Assembly: GCA_026415035.1 (NCBI GenBank)
Contig: JAOAHX010000004.1
Span: forward strand, 54,215-118,214
Length of the DNA: 64,000 bases
Origin: Thermodesulfobacteriota bacterium
GTDB lineage: Bacteria > Desulfobacterota > BSN033 > UBA1163
Direction: 5' to 3'
Both the position numbers and the translations under genes were made by a program. Below, piece by piece: positions 17,334 to 24,817 of this stretch; within the stretch, counting starts at the first letter, position 1, and each line of letters starts with the position of its first letter. The notes beneath the pieces were generated by a model, which ran no database searches, had not been told where the DNA came from, and was given only the letters and a program-made list of their open reading frames with translations.

Positions 17334-17357
17334 TGGTTAATGAACGACCATTAATCT
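17334..17357. promoter_or_regulatory. TetR operator, copy 2
   Basis: It shares 20 of 21 consecutive bases (from TTAATGAACGA to CATTAATCT) with the palindrome at 13744-13767. Its central arms TTAATG and CATTAA are a perfect inverted repeat with a 6-nt spacer. It covers the -10 of the acyl-CoA dehydrogenase promoter and lies 38 bp upstream of the ATG. Confidence 0.82.
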
Positions 17358-17381
17358 ATAAAAACCAGAAAGGGTTGTCAA
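17353..17381 (-). promoter_or_regulatory. sigma70-type promoter for the acyl-CoA dehydrogenase operon
   Basis: Minus-strand -35 TTGACA (17381-17376), 17-nt spacer, -10 TAGATT (17358-17353). It has the same -35 and -10 hexamers as the tetR promoter, again with the operator on top of the -10, which indicates repression by blocking RNA polymerase. Confidence 0.72.
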
Positions 17382-17470
17382 GCAATTTTTTTTAAGCTGA
17401 ATCACGGGGCCCCCAAAACCAAAAATACTTAATGGTTCTTTTTTTCCTCTCCCCCCTGAAAAAGTTAAGA

Positions 17471-18142
17471 TACATTTGCGACATGGGTAGGAAATAATGG
17501 ATCATTATGCCAGAGCTTATTCGGTATTCCATGGAATACGGGGCTACAGGAGGATTTGGCCTATGCTTAGGAGCCTTCGGGGCTTTGGCGGGAGTGAGGT
17601 GGCCCAGCAGCGGATGAAGATCCTTAAATTCTATGAGGTTTACGGGGAGGCGGCGACGAAGGAGGCCTTTGGGGCGGATCGGAAGGTCATCCATCGGTGG
17701 AGGAAGCGGTTGAGGGAGGGGGAGGGGAGTCTCAGTGCGTTGGTTCCCCATTCGACTCGTCCTCGGAGGGTGCGTTCCTCTCCGGTGCATCCTAAAGTCA
17801 TTGGGTATATTCGGGAGCTTCGTCAGGAGCATCCTCGTCTGGGGAAGGAGAAGATCAAGCCTCTGTTGGATGCCTATTGTCAGAAAGAGGGATTTCCTCT
17901 GATTTCGGTCTCCACGATAGGGAACCTCATCCGGAGGCATAAGCTCTTTTTTCAGAGGGCCGGGAGGGTCTATCATGATCCCTCCTCGGGTCATGCCCGC
18001 TTTCGGAGCAAGGAGAGGCGGAAGAGGATCAAACGATCCCCCAAGGCTTAAGAGTTCGGTCATATGGCTTTGGAAAGACAAACAGCTTTCGAGCAAGGCC
18101 ATGGAAGACTTCTATGGGCGCTTTCAAATTGTCACAAATGTC
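17471..18142 (+). mobile_element. internally deleted IS remnant (IS481-like)
   Basis: A transposase fragment is bracketed by imperfect inverted repeats: left TACATTTGCGACAT (17471-17484) and, on the other strand at the right, GACATTTGTGACAA (18129-18142), matching at 11 of 14 positions. About 670 bp separate the outer ends, too short for an intact element of this family, which needs a ~350-codon transposase. The missing part is the DDE catalytic half. It lies next to tRNA-Sec. The family name is from recognition of the transposase N-terminus; the repeats are read directly. Confidence 0.6.
17497..18051 (+). pseudogene. transposase N-terminal fragment (HTH domains only)
   Basis: A 184-codon frame with the features of the N-terminal half of an IS481/rve-type transposase: a helix-turn-helix segment (MKILKFYEVYGEAATKEAF then DRKVIHRWRKRL) and a second one (HPRLGKEKIKPLLDAYC, then STIGNLIRRHKLFF). 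It ends KRIKRSPKA-stop, and the codons right after the stop read EFGHM, resembling the point where intact relatives continue into the DDE domain. No DDE residues are found before the right inverted repeat. It is judged inactive. Confidence 0.7.
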
Positions 18143-18195
18143 CTTGAATTATACAGTGCCTTGACTTAAAAGGGAAAATCCTTTAGGCTATAAAT

Positions 18196-18289
18196 GGAAG
18201 TGGACAGGTCCTGGTGGGCCTCCTGGACTTCAAATCCAGTGATCCCGTTGACCCGGGATGGTGGGTTCGATTCCCATGCACTTCCGCCA
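18196..18289 (+). tRNA. selC: tRNA-Sec (anticodon TCA)
   Basis: A 94-nt tRNA with encoded GCCA end. The long acceptor stem begins GGAAGTG and pairs with CACTTCC, the variable arm is long, and the anticodon stem CTGGA/TCCAG encloses loop CTTCAAA with anticodon TCA at 18230-18232. The layout matches E. coli selC closely. It implies that the host inserts selenocysteine at UGA codons and elsewhere encodes SelA, SelB and SelD. No selenoprotein gene was recognised in the window. Confidence 0.95.
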
Positions 18290-18301
18290 AAAAAGTCAGA
18301 G

Positions 18302-18359
18302 ACGGTGCCTCAAGCAGGGCGCTGGGAAAGAGGGCGCCCATCAACCAACCCCCCACCGT
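18302..18359 (+). promoter_or_regulatory. nested stem-loop between selC and tatA
   Basis: Outer arms ACGGTG (18302-18307) and CACCGT (18354-18359) enclose inner arms GGGCGC (18317-18322) and GCGCCC (18334-18339). It is followed by TTTAAAAAGGAG, which includes the tatA ribosome binding site. It may end selC transcription or form a leader structure for tatA; the U-run is too short to decide. Confidence 0.35.
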
Positions 18360-18375
18360 TTAAAAAGGAGAGGCC

Positions 18376-18567
18376 ATGTTCGGAATAGGCATGCCGGAGC
18401 TTTTGATCATCCTGGTCATCATCCTCGTCATCTTTGGGGCTGGCAAACTCCCTCAGATAGGAGAAGGCCTCGGAAAGGGAATTCGGAATTTCAAAAAGGC
18501 CACCCGGGAACGGGATGAGATCGATGTCACTCCGAAGAAAACCGAAGAAATCCCGGAGAAGAAATAA
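18376..18567 (+). CDS. tatA: twin-arginine translocase subunit TatA/TatE
   Basis: Small membrane protein (63 aa) forming the pore component of the Tat system that exports folded, cofactor-bearing proteins. One N-terminal helix ([21 protein letters not shown]) is followed by the conserved FGAGKLP hinge, an amphipathic helix ([15 protein letters not shown]) and a short charged tail. Ribosome binding site AAGGAGAGG precedes the ATG. TatB and TatC are not in the window. The next gene, folK, starts 26 nt downstream. Confidence 0.95.
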   Translation: MFGIGMPELLIILVIILVIFGAGKLPQIGEGLGKGIRNFKKATRERDEIDVTPKKTEEIPEKK

Positions 18568-18593
18568 CCTCTGTCCTTCGACTTACCCATTCT

Positions 18594-19088
18594 ATGGGAT
18601 ACACCGCTCACATCGGGATCGGTTCGAATCTCGGGGACAAAACCGCCTTTTGTGAAAGGGCCATCTCAGAGATTCTTGCCCTCGACCACAACCGGCTTTT
18701 GGCCAGGTCTTCTTTCTTTCGGACGAGGCCCATGGGTTACCCCGATCAAGATTGGTTTGTCAATGGTGTGATCAAGATCGAGACGGACCTTGAGCCTTTC
18801 GACCTCCATCGGGCGCTGAAGCGCATCGAAATGAAATTAGGGCGCCAAAAAACATTTCCGGGAGGGCCTCGGGTCATCGACCTCGACCTCCTCTTCTTCG
18901 AAGATCGAAGGATCGAGACGGAGGAACTTCAGGTCCCCCATCCCCGCCTACACCTCCGGCAGTTCGTCTTGATCCCTTTGATGGAGATCGACCCCCAGCT
19001 TCCACACCCCGTGTTGAATAAGACCGTCGAACTTCTATTGAAGGAGATCGAAGAGGACCAGGGAGTAGAAAGGTTGATTCCTGCATGA
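18594..19088 (+). CDS. folK: 2-amino-4-hydroxy-6-hydroxymethyldihydropteridine pyrophosphokinase
   Basis: Folate-pathway enzyme (164 aa) that transfers pyrophosphate from ATP to 6-hydroxymethyl-7,8-dihydropterin. Family motifs are IGIGSNLGDK at the N-terminus, FFRTRPMGYPDQDWFVNGV in the middle, and GPRVIDLDLLFF with the metal-binding aspartates, followed by VPHPRLHLRQFVLIPL. Length is typical. The stop overlaps the start of the downstream YHS protein by 4 nt. Confidence 0.95.
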   Translation: MGYTAHIGIGSNLGDKTAFCERAISEILALDHNRLLARSSFFRTRPMGYPDQDWFVNGVIKIETDLEPFDLHRALKRIEMKLGRQKTFPGGPRVIDLDLLFFEDRRIETEELQVPHPRLHLRQFVLIPLMEIDPQLPHPVLNKTVELLLKEIEEDQGVERLIPA

Positions 19089-19336
19089 CCCGTCTCCTCT
19101 TTTATCTTCTCCTCTTCTCCCTCCTTTACATGCTTTTTCGCTTTCTCATCGGGAGTTTAACGGGCTCCAAGAAGAAACCCCCGCAAGGAGCGGAGGAGCT
19201 TGTGCAGGACCCTCATTGTCTAACGTATATCCCCAAAAGCCTGGCATTGAAGAAGAAGAGAGGGGGAGTCCTTTTATATTTTTGTAGCGAAAAATGTGCC
19301 AAACATTACAGGGTAGAAAAGAAAAAAGATGGCTAA
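19085..19336 (+). CDS. small membrane-anchored YHS/TRASH-like protein
   Basis: 83-residue protein with an N-terminal transmembrane helix (LLFYLLLFSLLYMLFRFLIG), a basic linker and a C-terminal YHS-like metal-binding module: DPHCLTYIPKSLALKK, then YFCSEKCAKHY. The three cysteines and the histidine suggest binding of a soft metal. It resembles small proteins commonly placed next to folK or two-component genes in proteobacteria (PP0621-like). Translation is coupled to folK by an ATGA overlap. Function is unknown. Confidence 0.8.
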   Translation: MTRLLFYLLLFSLLYMLFRFLIGSLTGSKKKPPQGAEELVQDPHCLTYIPKSLALKKKRGGVLLYFCSEKCAKHYRVEKKKDG

Positions 19337-19341
19337 AAGGA

Positions 19342-19370
19342 TTGACAATCTCACAAAAAATCTTTACGAT
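19342..19370 (+). promoter_or_regulatory. sigma70-type promoter for the OmpA-type lipoprotein gene
   Basis: -35 TTGACA (19342-19347), 17-nt spacer, -10 TACGAT (19365-19370). It lies 60 bp upstream of the ATG in the only gap before the gene. Confidence 0.65.
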
Positions 19371-19429
19371 GAAATCACTTACTTTTCGTCTTTCCTTTAA
19401 AGGATAGACAGAGGAGAGGAGGGAATCTC

Positions 19430-20296
19430 ATGAGTAGAAGAGAGTTGGTTTGCGGCTTGGCGATGGTCCTCGTCCTCCTGTTCGGGACTTCCTGTACGAG
19501 ACAGCACTTCGGAGTCACCTACAGGGCGATCCTACCCCCTTCGGATTTTGACAAGACCGATGCGGCCATCTCCCAAGCCGAGCGATCGGAAGGGGCCAAG
19601 TATTGCCCAGAGAAGATCGCAAAGGCCAAGGAGCTCGGGAAAAAGGCCATTGACACCTACCTCGCCTGCAGAACAGAGGAGGCTTTGAAATTGCTTGCCG
19701 AGGCCAGGAAGTTGGCCAAAGAGGCAGAGGCTTGTCAGCCTCCCCCTGCCCCTGTTACACCCGCGCCACCTCGGCCAGCACCTCCGACTCCACCTCCTCC
19801 TGCGCCACAACCCCCCGCTCCCACACCACCCCCCCCGGCCCCTGCTCCGGCTCCTGCGCCTGCCGTGACACCACCTCCGCCGCCTGCACCAGCACCCCCT
19901 CCACCGGCTCCGGCTCCAACCCCGGCGCCTCAACCTCCTGCGCCGCCTCCAAAACCTGTGCCGGTTTTGGAAACGATCTACTTCGCCCCGAACAAAACGA
20001 CCATCACCCCATTTATGGCCAAATCGCTCGACCGCACTGGCGCCGTCCTGAAGGCGAATCCCGCCATGAAGGTCGAGATCGGTGGCCACACCGATCCGAC
20101 GGGCAATGAGAAAGCCAATCAGCTCATTTCGGAGAAGAGGGCGCTCAGCGCCAAGAAATACCTTGTGGACAAATTCGGGATCGAAGAGAACCGTTTGGTC
20201 GTCAAGGGGTATGGGGCGACCAAACCGATCGCGGACAATAAAACCGAGGAGGGCCGCTCCAAAAACCGCAGAGTCGAATTCAGGGTCCTTCCCTAA
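19430..20296 (+). CDS. Pal/OmpA-family outer-membrane lipoprotein with Pro/Ala linker
   Basis: 288 residues. A lipoprotein signal with lipobox ending at C22 (LFGTSC) would anchor it in the outer membrane. Residues ~30-100 form a helical segment resembling DUF4398-type domains (AEARKLAKEAEAC). Residues ~104-177 are almost only proline and alanine, a stiff periplasm-spanning linker. The C-terminal OmpA domain (~180-288) has the peptidoglycan contacts GGHTDPTGNEKANQLISEKRA and VVKGYGATKPIADN. It probably tethers the outer membrane to the wall like Pal. It has its own promoter and is followed by a strong terminator, so it is monocistronic. Confidence 0.88.
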   Translation: MSRRELVCGLAMVLVLLFGTSCTRQHFGVTYRAILPPSDFDKTDAAISQAERSEGAKYCPEKIAKAKELGKKAIDTYLACRTEEALKLLAEARKLAKEAEACQPPPAPVTPAPPRPAPPTPPPPAPQPPAPTPPPPAPAPAPAPAVTPPPPPAPAPPPPAPAPTPAPQPPAPPPKPVPVLETIYFAPNKTTITPFMAKSLDRTGAVLKANPAMKVEIGGHTDPTGNEKANQLISEKRALSAKKYLVDKFGIEENRLVVKGYGATKPIADNKTEEGRSKNRRVEFRVLP

Positions 20297-20339
20297 TCCC
20301 CTTTGAGAAGAGGCCCGTCGTTGGATAAGGTCGTCTCGA

Positions 20340-20374
20340 AGGTGGTGAGAGGATTTTCTCACCACCTCTTTTTT
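20340..20374 (+). terminator. rho-independent terminator after the OmpA-type gene
   Basis: The perfect stem AGGTGGTGAGA / TCTCACCACCT closes a short loop and is followed by CTTTTTTA. It lies 44 bp after the stop codon, just ahead of the transaldolase gene. Confidence 0.9.
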
Positions 20375-20394
20375 ACCTCCGGGAGGGTCGACTT

Positions 20395-21048
20395 ATGAAA
20401 TTCTTTATCGATACAGCCAATCCGGCCGAGATTCGAAAGGCCTTTGAGATGGGCGTGATCGATGGCGTCACCACCAACCCTTCTCTCATTGCCAAGGAGA
20501 ATCGGCCCTTCGACTCCCTGATCGAAGAAATCTGTGAAATCATACAGGGCCTTCCCATCAGTTTGGAGGTCCTCGGCCTTCGGGCGGAGGAGATGATCGA
20601 GGAGGCGAGGAGCCTCGCTAAAATAGGTGACAATGTGGTGGTGAAGATTCCGATGACCTCCGAAGGCCTTAAGGCGATCAAGGTCCTCGTTTCGGAAGGC
20701 ATCAAGACGAATACGACCCTTATCTTCTCGGCCACCCAGGCCCTCCTCGCCGCCAAGGCGGGATCGACCTACGTCAGTCCCTTCATCGGAAGGCTGGATG
20801 ACCTCTCTCAGAGGGGGATGGAGCTCGTCGAACAGATCGTGACGATCTTCAACCACTATGAGGATCTCCAATCCGAGGTGATCGTCGCAAGCGTCCGCCA
20901 TCCCGTCCATGTGTTGGAGGCCGCCCTCATCGGGGCAGATGTGGCCACCCTGCCCTATAAGGTGATCGAGCAGCTGGTGAAACATCCTTTGACCGATATC
21001 GGGATGGAAAGGTTCCTCGAGGATTGGAAGAAGGTGCCGCGAAAATAA
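20395..21048 (+). CDS. tal: transaldolase (TalC/FSA-type, small subfamily)
   Basis: 217-residue transaldolase-like protein of the compact TalC / fructose-6-phosphate aldolase group. The Schiff-base lysine is K84 in VVVKIPMT; other family blocks are [26 protein letters not shown] and [11 protein letters not shown]. It transfers a dihydroxyacetone unit in the non-oxidative pentose phosphate pathway, or acts as an aldolase; a few residue changes separate the two, so the exact reaction is open. It is flanked by terminators and apparently monocistronic. Confidence 0.92.
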   Translation: MKFFIDTANPAEIRKAFEMGVIDGVTTNPSLIAKENRPFDSLIEEICEIIQGLPISLEVLGLRAEEMIEEARSLAKIGDNVVVKIPMTSEGLKAIKVLVSEGIKTNTTLIFSATQALLAAKAGSTYVSPFIGRLDDLSQRGMELVEQIVTIFNHYEDLQSEVIVASVRHPVHVLEAALIGADVATLPYKVIEQLVKHPLTDIGMERFLEDWKKVPRK

Positions 21049-21068
21049 AAAAGCCCTCTAAGAGGGCT
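21042..21068 (-). terminator. terminator downstream of hsp20
   Basis: On the minus strand the stem GAGCCCTC/GAGGGCT is followed by a T-rich run (complement of 21042-21052). It separates the converging transaldolase and hsp20 genes. Confidence 0.8.
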
Positions 21069-21099
21069 CAAGGCATGGACCCCGGAGGGATCGAGGGCT

Positions 21100-21549
21100 C
21101 TAAGTCGTCTCGATGGTGATCTGTTTGGGTTGAACCTCTTTCTTTTTCGGAAGGCTAATCCTGAGGACCCCGTCTTTGTAAGAGGCCTTGATCTCCTCCT
21201 GGTTGATCGCTTTGGGCAGCGCGAAGGTTCGTTGGAATTGACCATAGGGTCTTTCAATCTGGACATACCGCTCTTCTGGATTCTCCTTAATCAACCGCCG
21301 CTCCCCTTGAATGATCAACATATTCTCTTCCACTTTCACATCGATGTCGCTCTGGCTCATCTCCGGGAGATCGATCTTCAAAAAGACCTCGTGTTCTCGT
21401 TCAATGACGTCCACCGGAGGCGACCAACCGCCGGCTCTCGGGACCTCCTCTTTGAACACACGGGAAAGGGTCTCATCGAAGAGCCGGGCCATCCTCTCCT
21501 GCATGGCGACCAGGTCGCGGAAGGGTTCCCATTTGACATAGTGTACCAT
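21100..21549 (-). CDS. small heat shock protein Hsp20
   Basis: 149-residue alpha-crystallin-family chaperone that holds unfolding proteins. The alpha-crystallin domain spans about 45-140 with PPVDVIEREHEVFLKIDLP, LIIQGERR and the C-terminal hallmark GVLRISLPKK, followed by a short tail. It has its own promoter and terminator. A sigma70-like promoter is visible rather than a sigma32 one, and no CIRCE element is seen. Confidence 0.95.
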   Translation of the reverse strand: MVHYVKWEPFRDLVAMQERMARLFDETLSRVFKEEVPRAGGWSPPVDVIEREHEVFLKIDLPEMSQSDIDVKVEENMLIIQGERRLIKENPEERYVQIERPYGQFQRTFALPKAINQEEIKASYKDGVLRISLPKKKEVQPKQITIETT

Positions 21550-21580
21550 CCTTCATCCCTCCCCCGTTGGCTTTTATCTA

Positions 21581-21609
21581 AATATACGTCCTCTTGGCCT
21601 AAATTTCAA
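21581..21609 (-). promoter_or_regulatory. promoter of hsp20
   Basis: Minus-strand -35 TTGAAA (21609-21604), 17-nt spacer, -10 TATATT (21586-21581), 32 bp upstream of the hsp20 ATG. Confidence 0.65.
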
Positions 21610-21719
21610 CCGTTCCTTTTCGAGTCCTCAGCCCAACGGAGTTCCCTGCGCAACCGGTCCGCAGGCCACGCCTTCAATTCATGGACAGATTTTAGGAGGA
21701 GGGGTGGCAGGGGCCATCC

Positions 21720-22433
21720 TCAGGTTCGGCAAGTGAAACAGACGTCGTAGAAATCCTTGGGGAGCTTCGCCTTGGCCCGGAAGGTCTCGAGCTGGAACCA
21801 GGGTGCGAAATAGTTGCCGCACACCTTGCACGCCTTCATCTTCAAGGTGCGCTTCCACCGGAGGATCGTCCGCTCATCACCCTCTTCCTTCATCCCGATC
21901 ACATTGACCGGGCAGACCACGACGCAGGCACCGCAGGCGATGCAGTTCATCGGCTCCGTACCGAAAGGCGTGGTCATCTCCCTTCGATCGCCACGGGAGG
22001 CAAATTGAATGGCGTGGGCCCCCACGACCTCGTCGCAGACCCGGGCGCAGAGGCCGCAGAGGATGCAGTCCTTGTCTTCCTTCTTAAACCGGACCTCGTG
22101 GACTCCCATCTCCTCGGCCATCTCCTGGAGGAGACGGTCTCCAGGGCACATGGCCAGCAGAAGTTCAATGATCAGCCGCCTCGCCCGGATCACCTTCTCC
22201 GAACGGGTCGAGACCTCGATCCCCTCCATCACAGGGTAATTGCAGGAGGTGGTCATCCGGGTCCGACCTTTTCGGGTCACCTCCACCAGACAGAGCCTGC
22301 AGGCCCCGTAGGGTTTGACCGATTCGTTATAGCAGAGGTGGGGGATTTCGAAACCGAAATCGAGGGCCGCCTCCAGAAGATAGGAACCCTCTTTGGCTTC
22401 CACGGGTTGACCATCGATCGTAAATGAAATCAT
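21720..22433 (-). CDS. NuoG N-terminal/HoxU-like iron-sulfur subunit with extra CXXC ribbon
   Basis: 237-residue iron-sulfur protein. The N-terminal [2Fe-2S] ferredoxin fold has CYNESVKPYGACRLCLVEV. Two [4Fe-4S] motifs follow, CILCGLCARVCDE and CIACGACVVVCP. The extended hydrogenase or molybdopterin domain of NuoG is absent, as in HoxU-type diaphorase subunits. The C-terminus carries an additional CKVCG ... CFTC pair that looks like a zinc ribbon. ATG at 22433 is chosen because AAGGAG lies 6 nt upstream; an ATG at 22451 has no site. Last gene of the POR-Hnd operon; probably carries electrons between ferredoxin-type clusters and the NADH-binding subunit. Confidence 0.85.
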   Translation of the reverse strand: MISFTIDGQPVEAKEGSYLLEAALDFGFEIPHLCYNESVKPYGACRLCLVEVTRKGRTRMTTSCNYPVMEGIEVSTRSEKVIRARRLIIELLLAMCPGDRLLQEMAEEMGVHEVRFKKEDKDCILCGLCARVCDEVVGAHAIQFASRGDRREMTTPFGTEPMNCIACGACVVVCPVNVIGMKEEGDERTILRWKRTLKMKACKVCGNYFAPWFQLETFRAKAKLPKDFYDVCFTCRT

Positions 22434-22469
22434 GCGACGCTCCTTCTCCAAGGGTTGGGGTCGATGCTC

Positions 22470-24341
22470 CTATTCGACGTGGACCGCTTCGAACTTGCAG
22501 GATTCGAAACAGAGACCGCATTTGATACACTTGGCCGGGTCGATCACGAAGGGTTGCCCTTTCTCCTTCTTCGTCTTCTGGATGCCGGTGATCGCCTTCT
22601 CCGGGCAGACCTTGGCGCATCGACCGCAGGCGGTGCATCGGTCGGCGAGGATCTGGTACCGGAGCAAAGGCCGGCAGACCTTTGCTGGGCAGCGCCGGTT
22701 CAGAATGTGCTCTTCGTACTCCTGCCTGAAGTACCGGAGGGTCGACAGCACGGGGTTGGGCGCGGTCCCGCCGAGGGCGCAGAGGGAGGCCTCTGCCGTG
22801 ACCCATCCCAGCTCCTCCAAGAGGCCGAGGTGCTCGGGTCTGCCCCGACCCTCGGTGATCTCGGTCAGGATCTCGTGCATCCGCTTCGTCCCCTCCCGGC
22901 AGGAGGTACACTTGCCGCACGACTCGTCCTTGAGGAAGTTCATGAAGTATTTGGCCACGTCGACCATGCAGGTGGACTCGTCCATGACGATCATCCCGCC
23001 GGACCCCATCATGGAGCCCGCCTCGGTGAGACGGTCGAAATCGACGGGCAGATCGATCAGCGACTCAGGGATGCAGCCTCCCGAGGGGCCCCCGGTCTGA
23101 ACGGCCTTGAATCGTTTCCCATCGGGAATCCCTCCGCCGATCTCATAGACGATTTCGCGTAATGTGATCCCCATCGGAACTTCCACCAGTCCGGTGTTGT
23201 TCACCTTGCCGACGAGGGAAAAGATTTTGGTCCCCTTGCTCCCCTCTGTGCCGATCTGGGTATACCAGTCCGCCCCTTCATTGATGATGACGGGGACGTT
23301 GGCCCAAGTCTCCACGTTGTTCAGATTGGTCGGCCGCTCATAGAGTCCACTGATGACCGTATGGATGTGTTTCGCCCTCGGCTCCCCGACATTGCCCTCG
23401 ATGGTCGCCATCAGGGCGGTCGACTCCCCGGCCACAAAGGCTCCCCCTCCCCGACTGATCTTCACGTCGAAATCGAATCCGGAACCGAGGATGTCCTTGC
23501 CGAGAAGCCCCCAGGCCCTGGCCTGCTCGATGGCGATGCCGATGTTCTGCAGGGCGAGGGGATACTCGTGCCGGACGAAGACATATCCTTCGTGGGCGCC
23601 GATGGCATAGGCCCCGATGATCATCCCTTCGAGAACGCTGTGGGGGTTGCCTTCGAGGAGGCTCCGGTCCATATAGGCGCCCGGATCGCCCTCATCCGCA
23701 TTGCAGATCACATACTTGATCGAGCCCGGGGCGTTTCTGCACTGCTCCCATTTCAGACCCGCTGGGAATCCGCCGCCTCCCCGCCCCCTCAGGTTCGCCT
23801 TCTTCACCTCCCGGATGATCTCTTCGGGTTTCATCGAAAAGAGGGCCTTGACCAGAGCCCGGTAGCCACCGATGGCCAGATAGTCCTCAATTCGGGTGGG
23901 GTCGATGCTCCCGTTATTTCCGAAGATGATCCGCTTCTGCTTCTTGTAGAAGGGGACCTCCTCTTCGAAAACGATCTTCTCTCCGGTGGTCGGATGCTGG
24001 TAGAGAAGATCCTCGAGGATCTTCCCCTGAAGGACCGTCTTTTCGAAGATGTCCGGGACATCCTCGGGCCTCACCTTCTGATAGAAAACCTTTTTGGGAT
24101 GGATGACGACCAGCGGCCCCCTTTCACAGAAGCCATGACATCCCGTCACCCGCAGACCGACCCCATTGCCGGAGGCCTGCTTCTTGAGGATTTCTTGAAA
24201 GGCCTCCACCACGGCGTGACAGCCGGAGGCGTGACAGCCCGTCCCTCCGCAGACCGTAATGAGGGGACGATGGGGATCCCTCTGGCGGAGAATCTCTTCC
24301 CTTCTGGTTTCGAGCTCCTGAGGAGAATTAAGCCTTGCCAT
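22470..24341 (-). CDS. NuoF/HndC-like NAD(P)H-binding flavoprotein subunit
   Basis: 623-residue diaphorase subunit. Domains in order: a thioredoxin-like [2Fe-2S] domain ([11 protein letters not shown] and CHGFCERGP), the NADH/FMN-binding core ([36 protein letters not shown]), the SLBB segment, a [4Fe-4S] helical domain ([16 protein letters not shown]), and a C-terminal 2x[4Fe-4S] ferredoxin ([32 protein letters not shown]). This is the layout of HndC/HydB-type subunits of NAD-linked and electron-bifurcating enzymes, not of respiratory NuoF. It overlaps the upstream NuoE-like gene by 14 nt. It interconverts NAD(P)+ and NAD(P)H for the operon's oxidoreductase. Confidence 0.92.
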   Translation of the reverse strand: MARLNSPQELETRREEILRQRDPHRPLITVCGGTGCHASGCHAVVEAFQEILKKQASGNGVGLRVTGCHGFCERGPLVVIHPKKVFYQKVRPEDVPDIFEKTVLQGKILEDLLYQHPTTGEKIVFEEEVPFYKKQKRIIFGNNGSIDPTRIEDYLAIGGYRALVKALFSMKPEEIIREVKKANLRGRGGGGFPAGLKWEQCRNAPGSIKYVICNADEGDPGAYMDRSLLEGNPHSVLEGMIIGAYAIGAHEGYVFVRHEYPLALQNIGIAIEQARAWGLLGKDILGSGFDFDVKISRGGGAFVAGESTALMATIEGNVGEPRAKHIHTVISGLYERPTNLNNVETWANVPVIINEGADWYTQIGTEGSKGTKIFSLVGKVNNTGLVEVPMGITLREIVYEIGGGIPDGKRFKAVQTGGPSGGCIPESLIDLPVDFDRLTEAGSMMGSGGMIVMDESTCMVDVAKYFMNFLKDESCGKCTSCREGTKRMHEILTEITEGRGRPEHLGLLEELGWVTAEASLCALGGTAPNPVLSTLRYFRQEYEEHILNRRCPAKVCRPLLRYQILADRCTACGRCAKVCPEKAITGIQKTKKEKGQPFVIDPAKCIKCGLCFESCKFEAVHVE

Positions 24342-24816
24342 GGGCTCCCTCCTTCTTCTTGTCGGGGCGGAATTTCTTCAGCGTGCCCTCGATCTTCGCA
24401 GGGCTCATCTTTCCGAAGTACTGCCCATCGATCGAGATCACCGGCCCGGACGCACAGACCCCGAGGCAGTTGACGGTCTCCAACGTGAACTGTTGATCCT
24501 TGGTGGTCTCTCCCGGACGGATCCCCAACTCCAGTTTGAGCTGATCGACCAGGCGCTGCGCCCCTCGGACATGGCAGGCCGTCCCCATGCAGACGCAGAT
24601 TTCATGCTTTCCTCGGGGCATGAGGCTTAACGCCCGGTAAAAGGTGGCGATTCGATAGATCTTGTTGATGGGGATGCCCATCCTTTCGGACACATATTCG
24701 AGGGCCTCTCGCGGAAGGTACTTCTCCTTCGTCTGGATGTCCTGAAGGATGGCAAGGAGGGCCGATTCCTTCCTCTCGTATTGTTCGATGATGGTTTCGA
24801 TCTCTGAATGTGTCAT
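24328..24816 (-). CDS. NuoE/HndA-like [2Fe-2S] subunit
   Basis: 162-residue thioredoxin-like ferredoxin subunit. An N-terminal helical bundle ([39 protein letters not shown]) precedes the [2Fe-2S] fold with [11 protein letters not shown] and [12 protein letters not shown] at 24816 lies one base after the stop of the POR beta-subunit gene and has an AGAGGA site; the frame is open further upstream without support. It partners the NuoF-like protein encoded next. One-base spacing to a POR gene indicates a joint operon. Confidence 0.93.
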   Translation of the reverse strand: MTHSEIETIIEQYERKESALLAILQDIQTKEKYLPREALEYVSERMGIPINKIYRIATFYRALSLMPRGKHEICVCMGTACHVRGAQRLVDQLKLELGIRPGETTKDQQFTLETVNCLGVCASGPVISIDGQYFGKMSPAKIEGTLKKFRPDKKKEGAHGKA

Positions 24817-24817
24817 G

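Noticed and set aside
17392..18102. A 236-codon minus-strand frame across the IS remnant.
   Set aside because: It is proline-rich and antisense to the recognisable transposase fragment.
19738..19970. CRISPR-like or satellite repeat suspected from the periodic CCTCC/GCTCC pattern.
   Set aside because: The repeats are in frame within the lipoprotein gene and encode its Pro/Ala linker; there are no regular spacers. No CRISPR array was seen anywhere in the window.
21600..21722. In-frame UGA at the end of the HoxU-like gene followed by about 37 open codons, considered as a selenocysteine read-through because selC is present.
   Set aside because: The UGA follows a CFTCR ending that looks like a natural C-terminus, no convincing SECIS hairpin lies just downstream, and the extra residues do not resemble a known domain.
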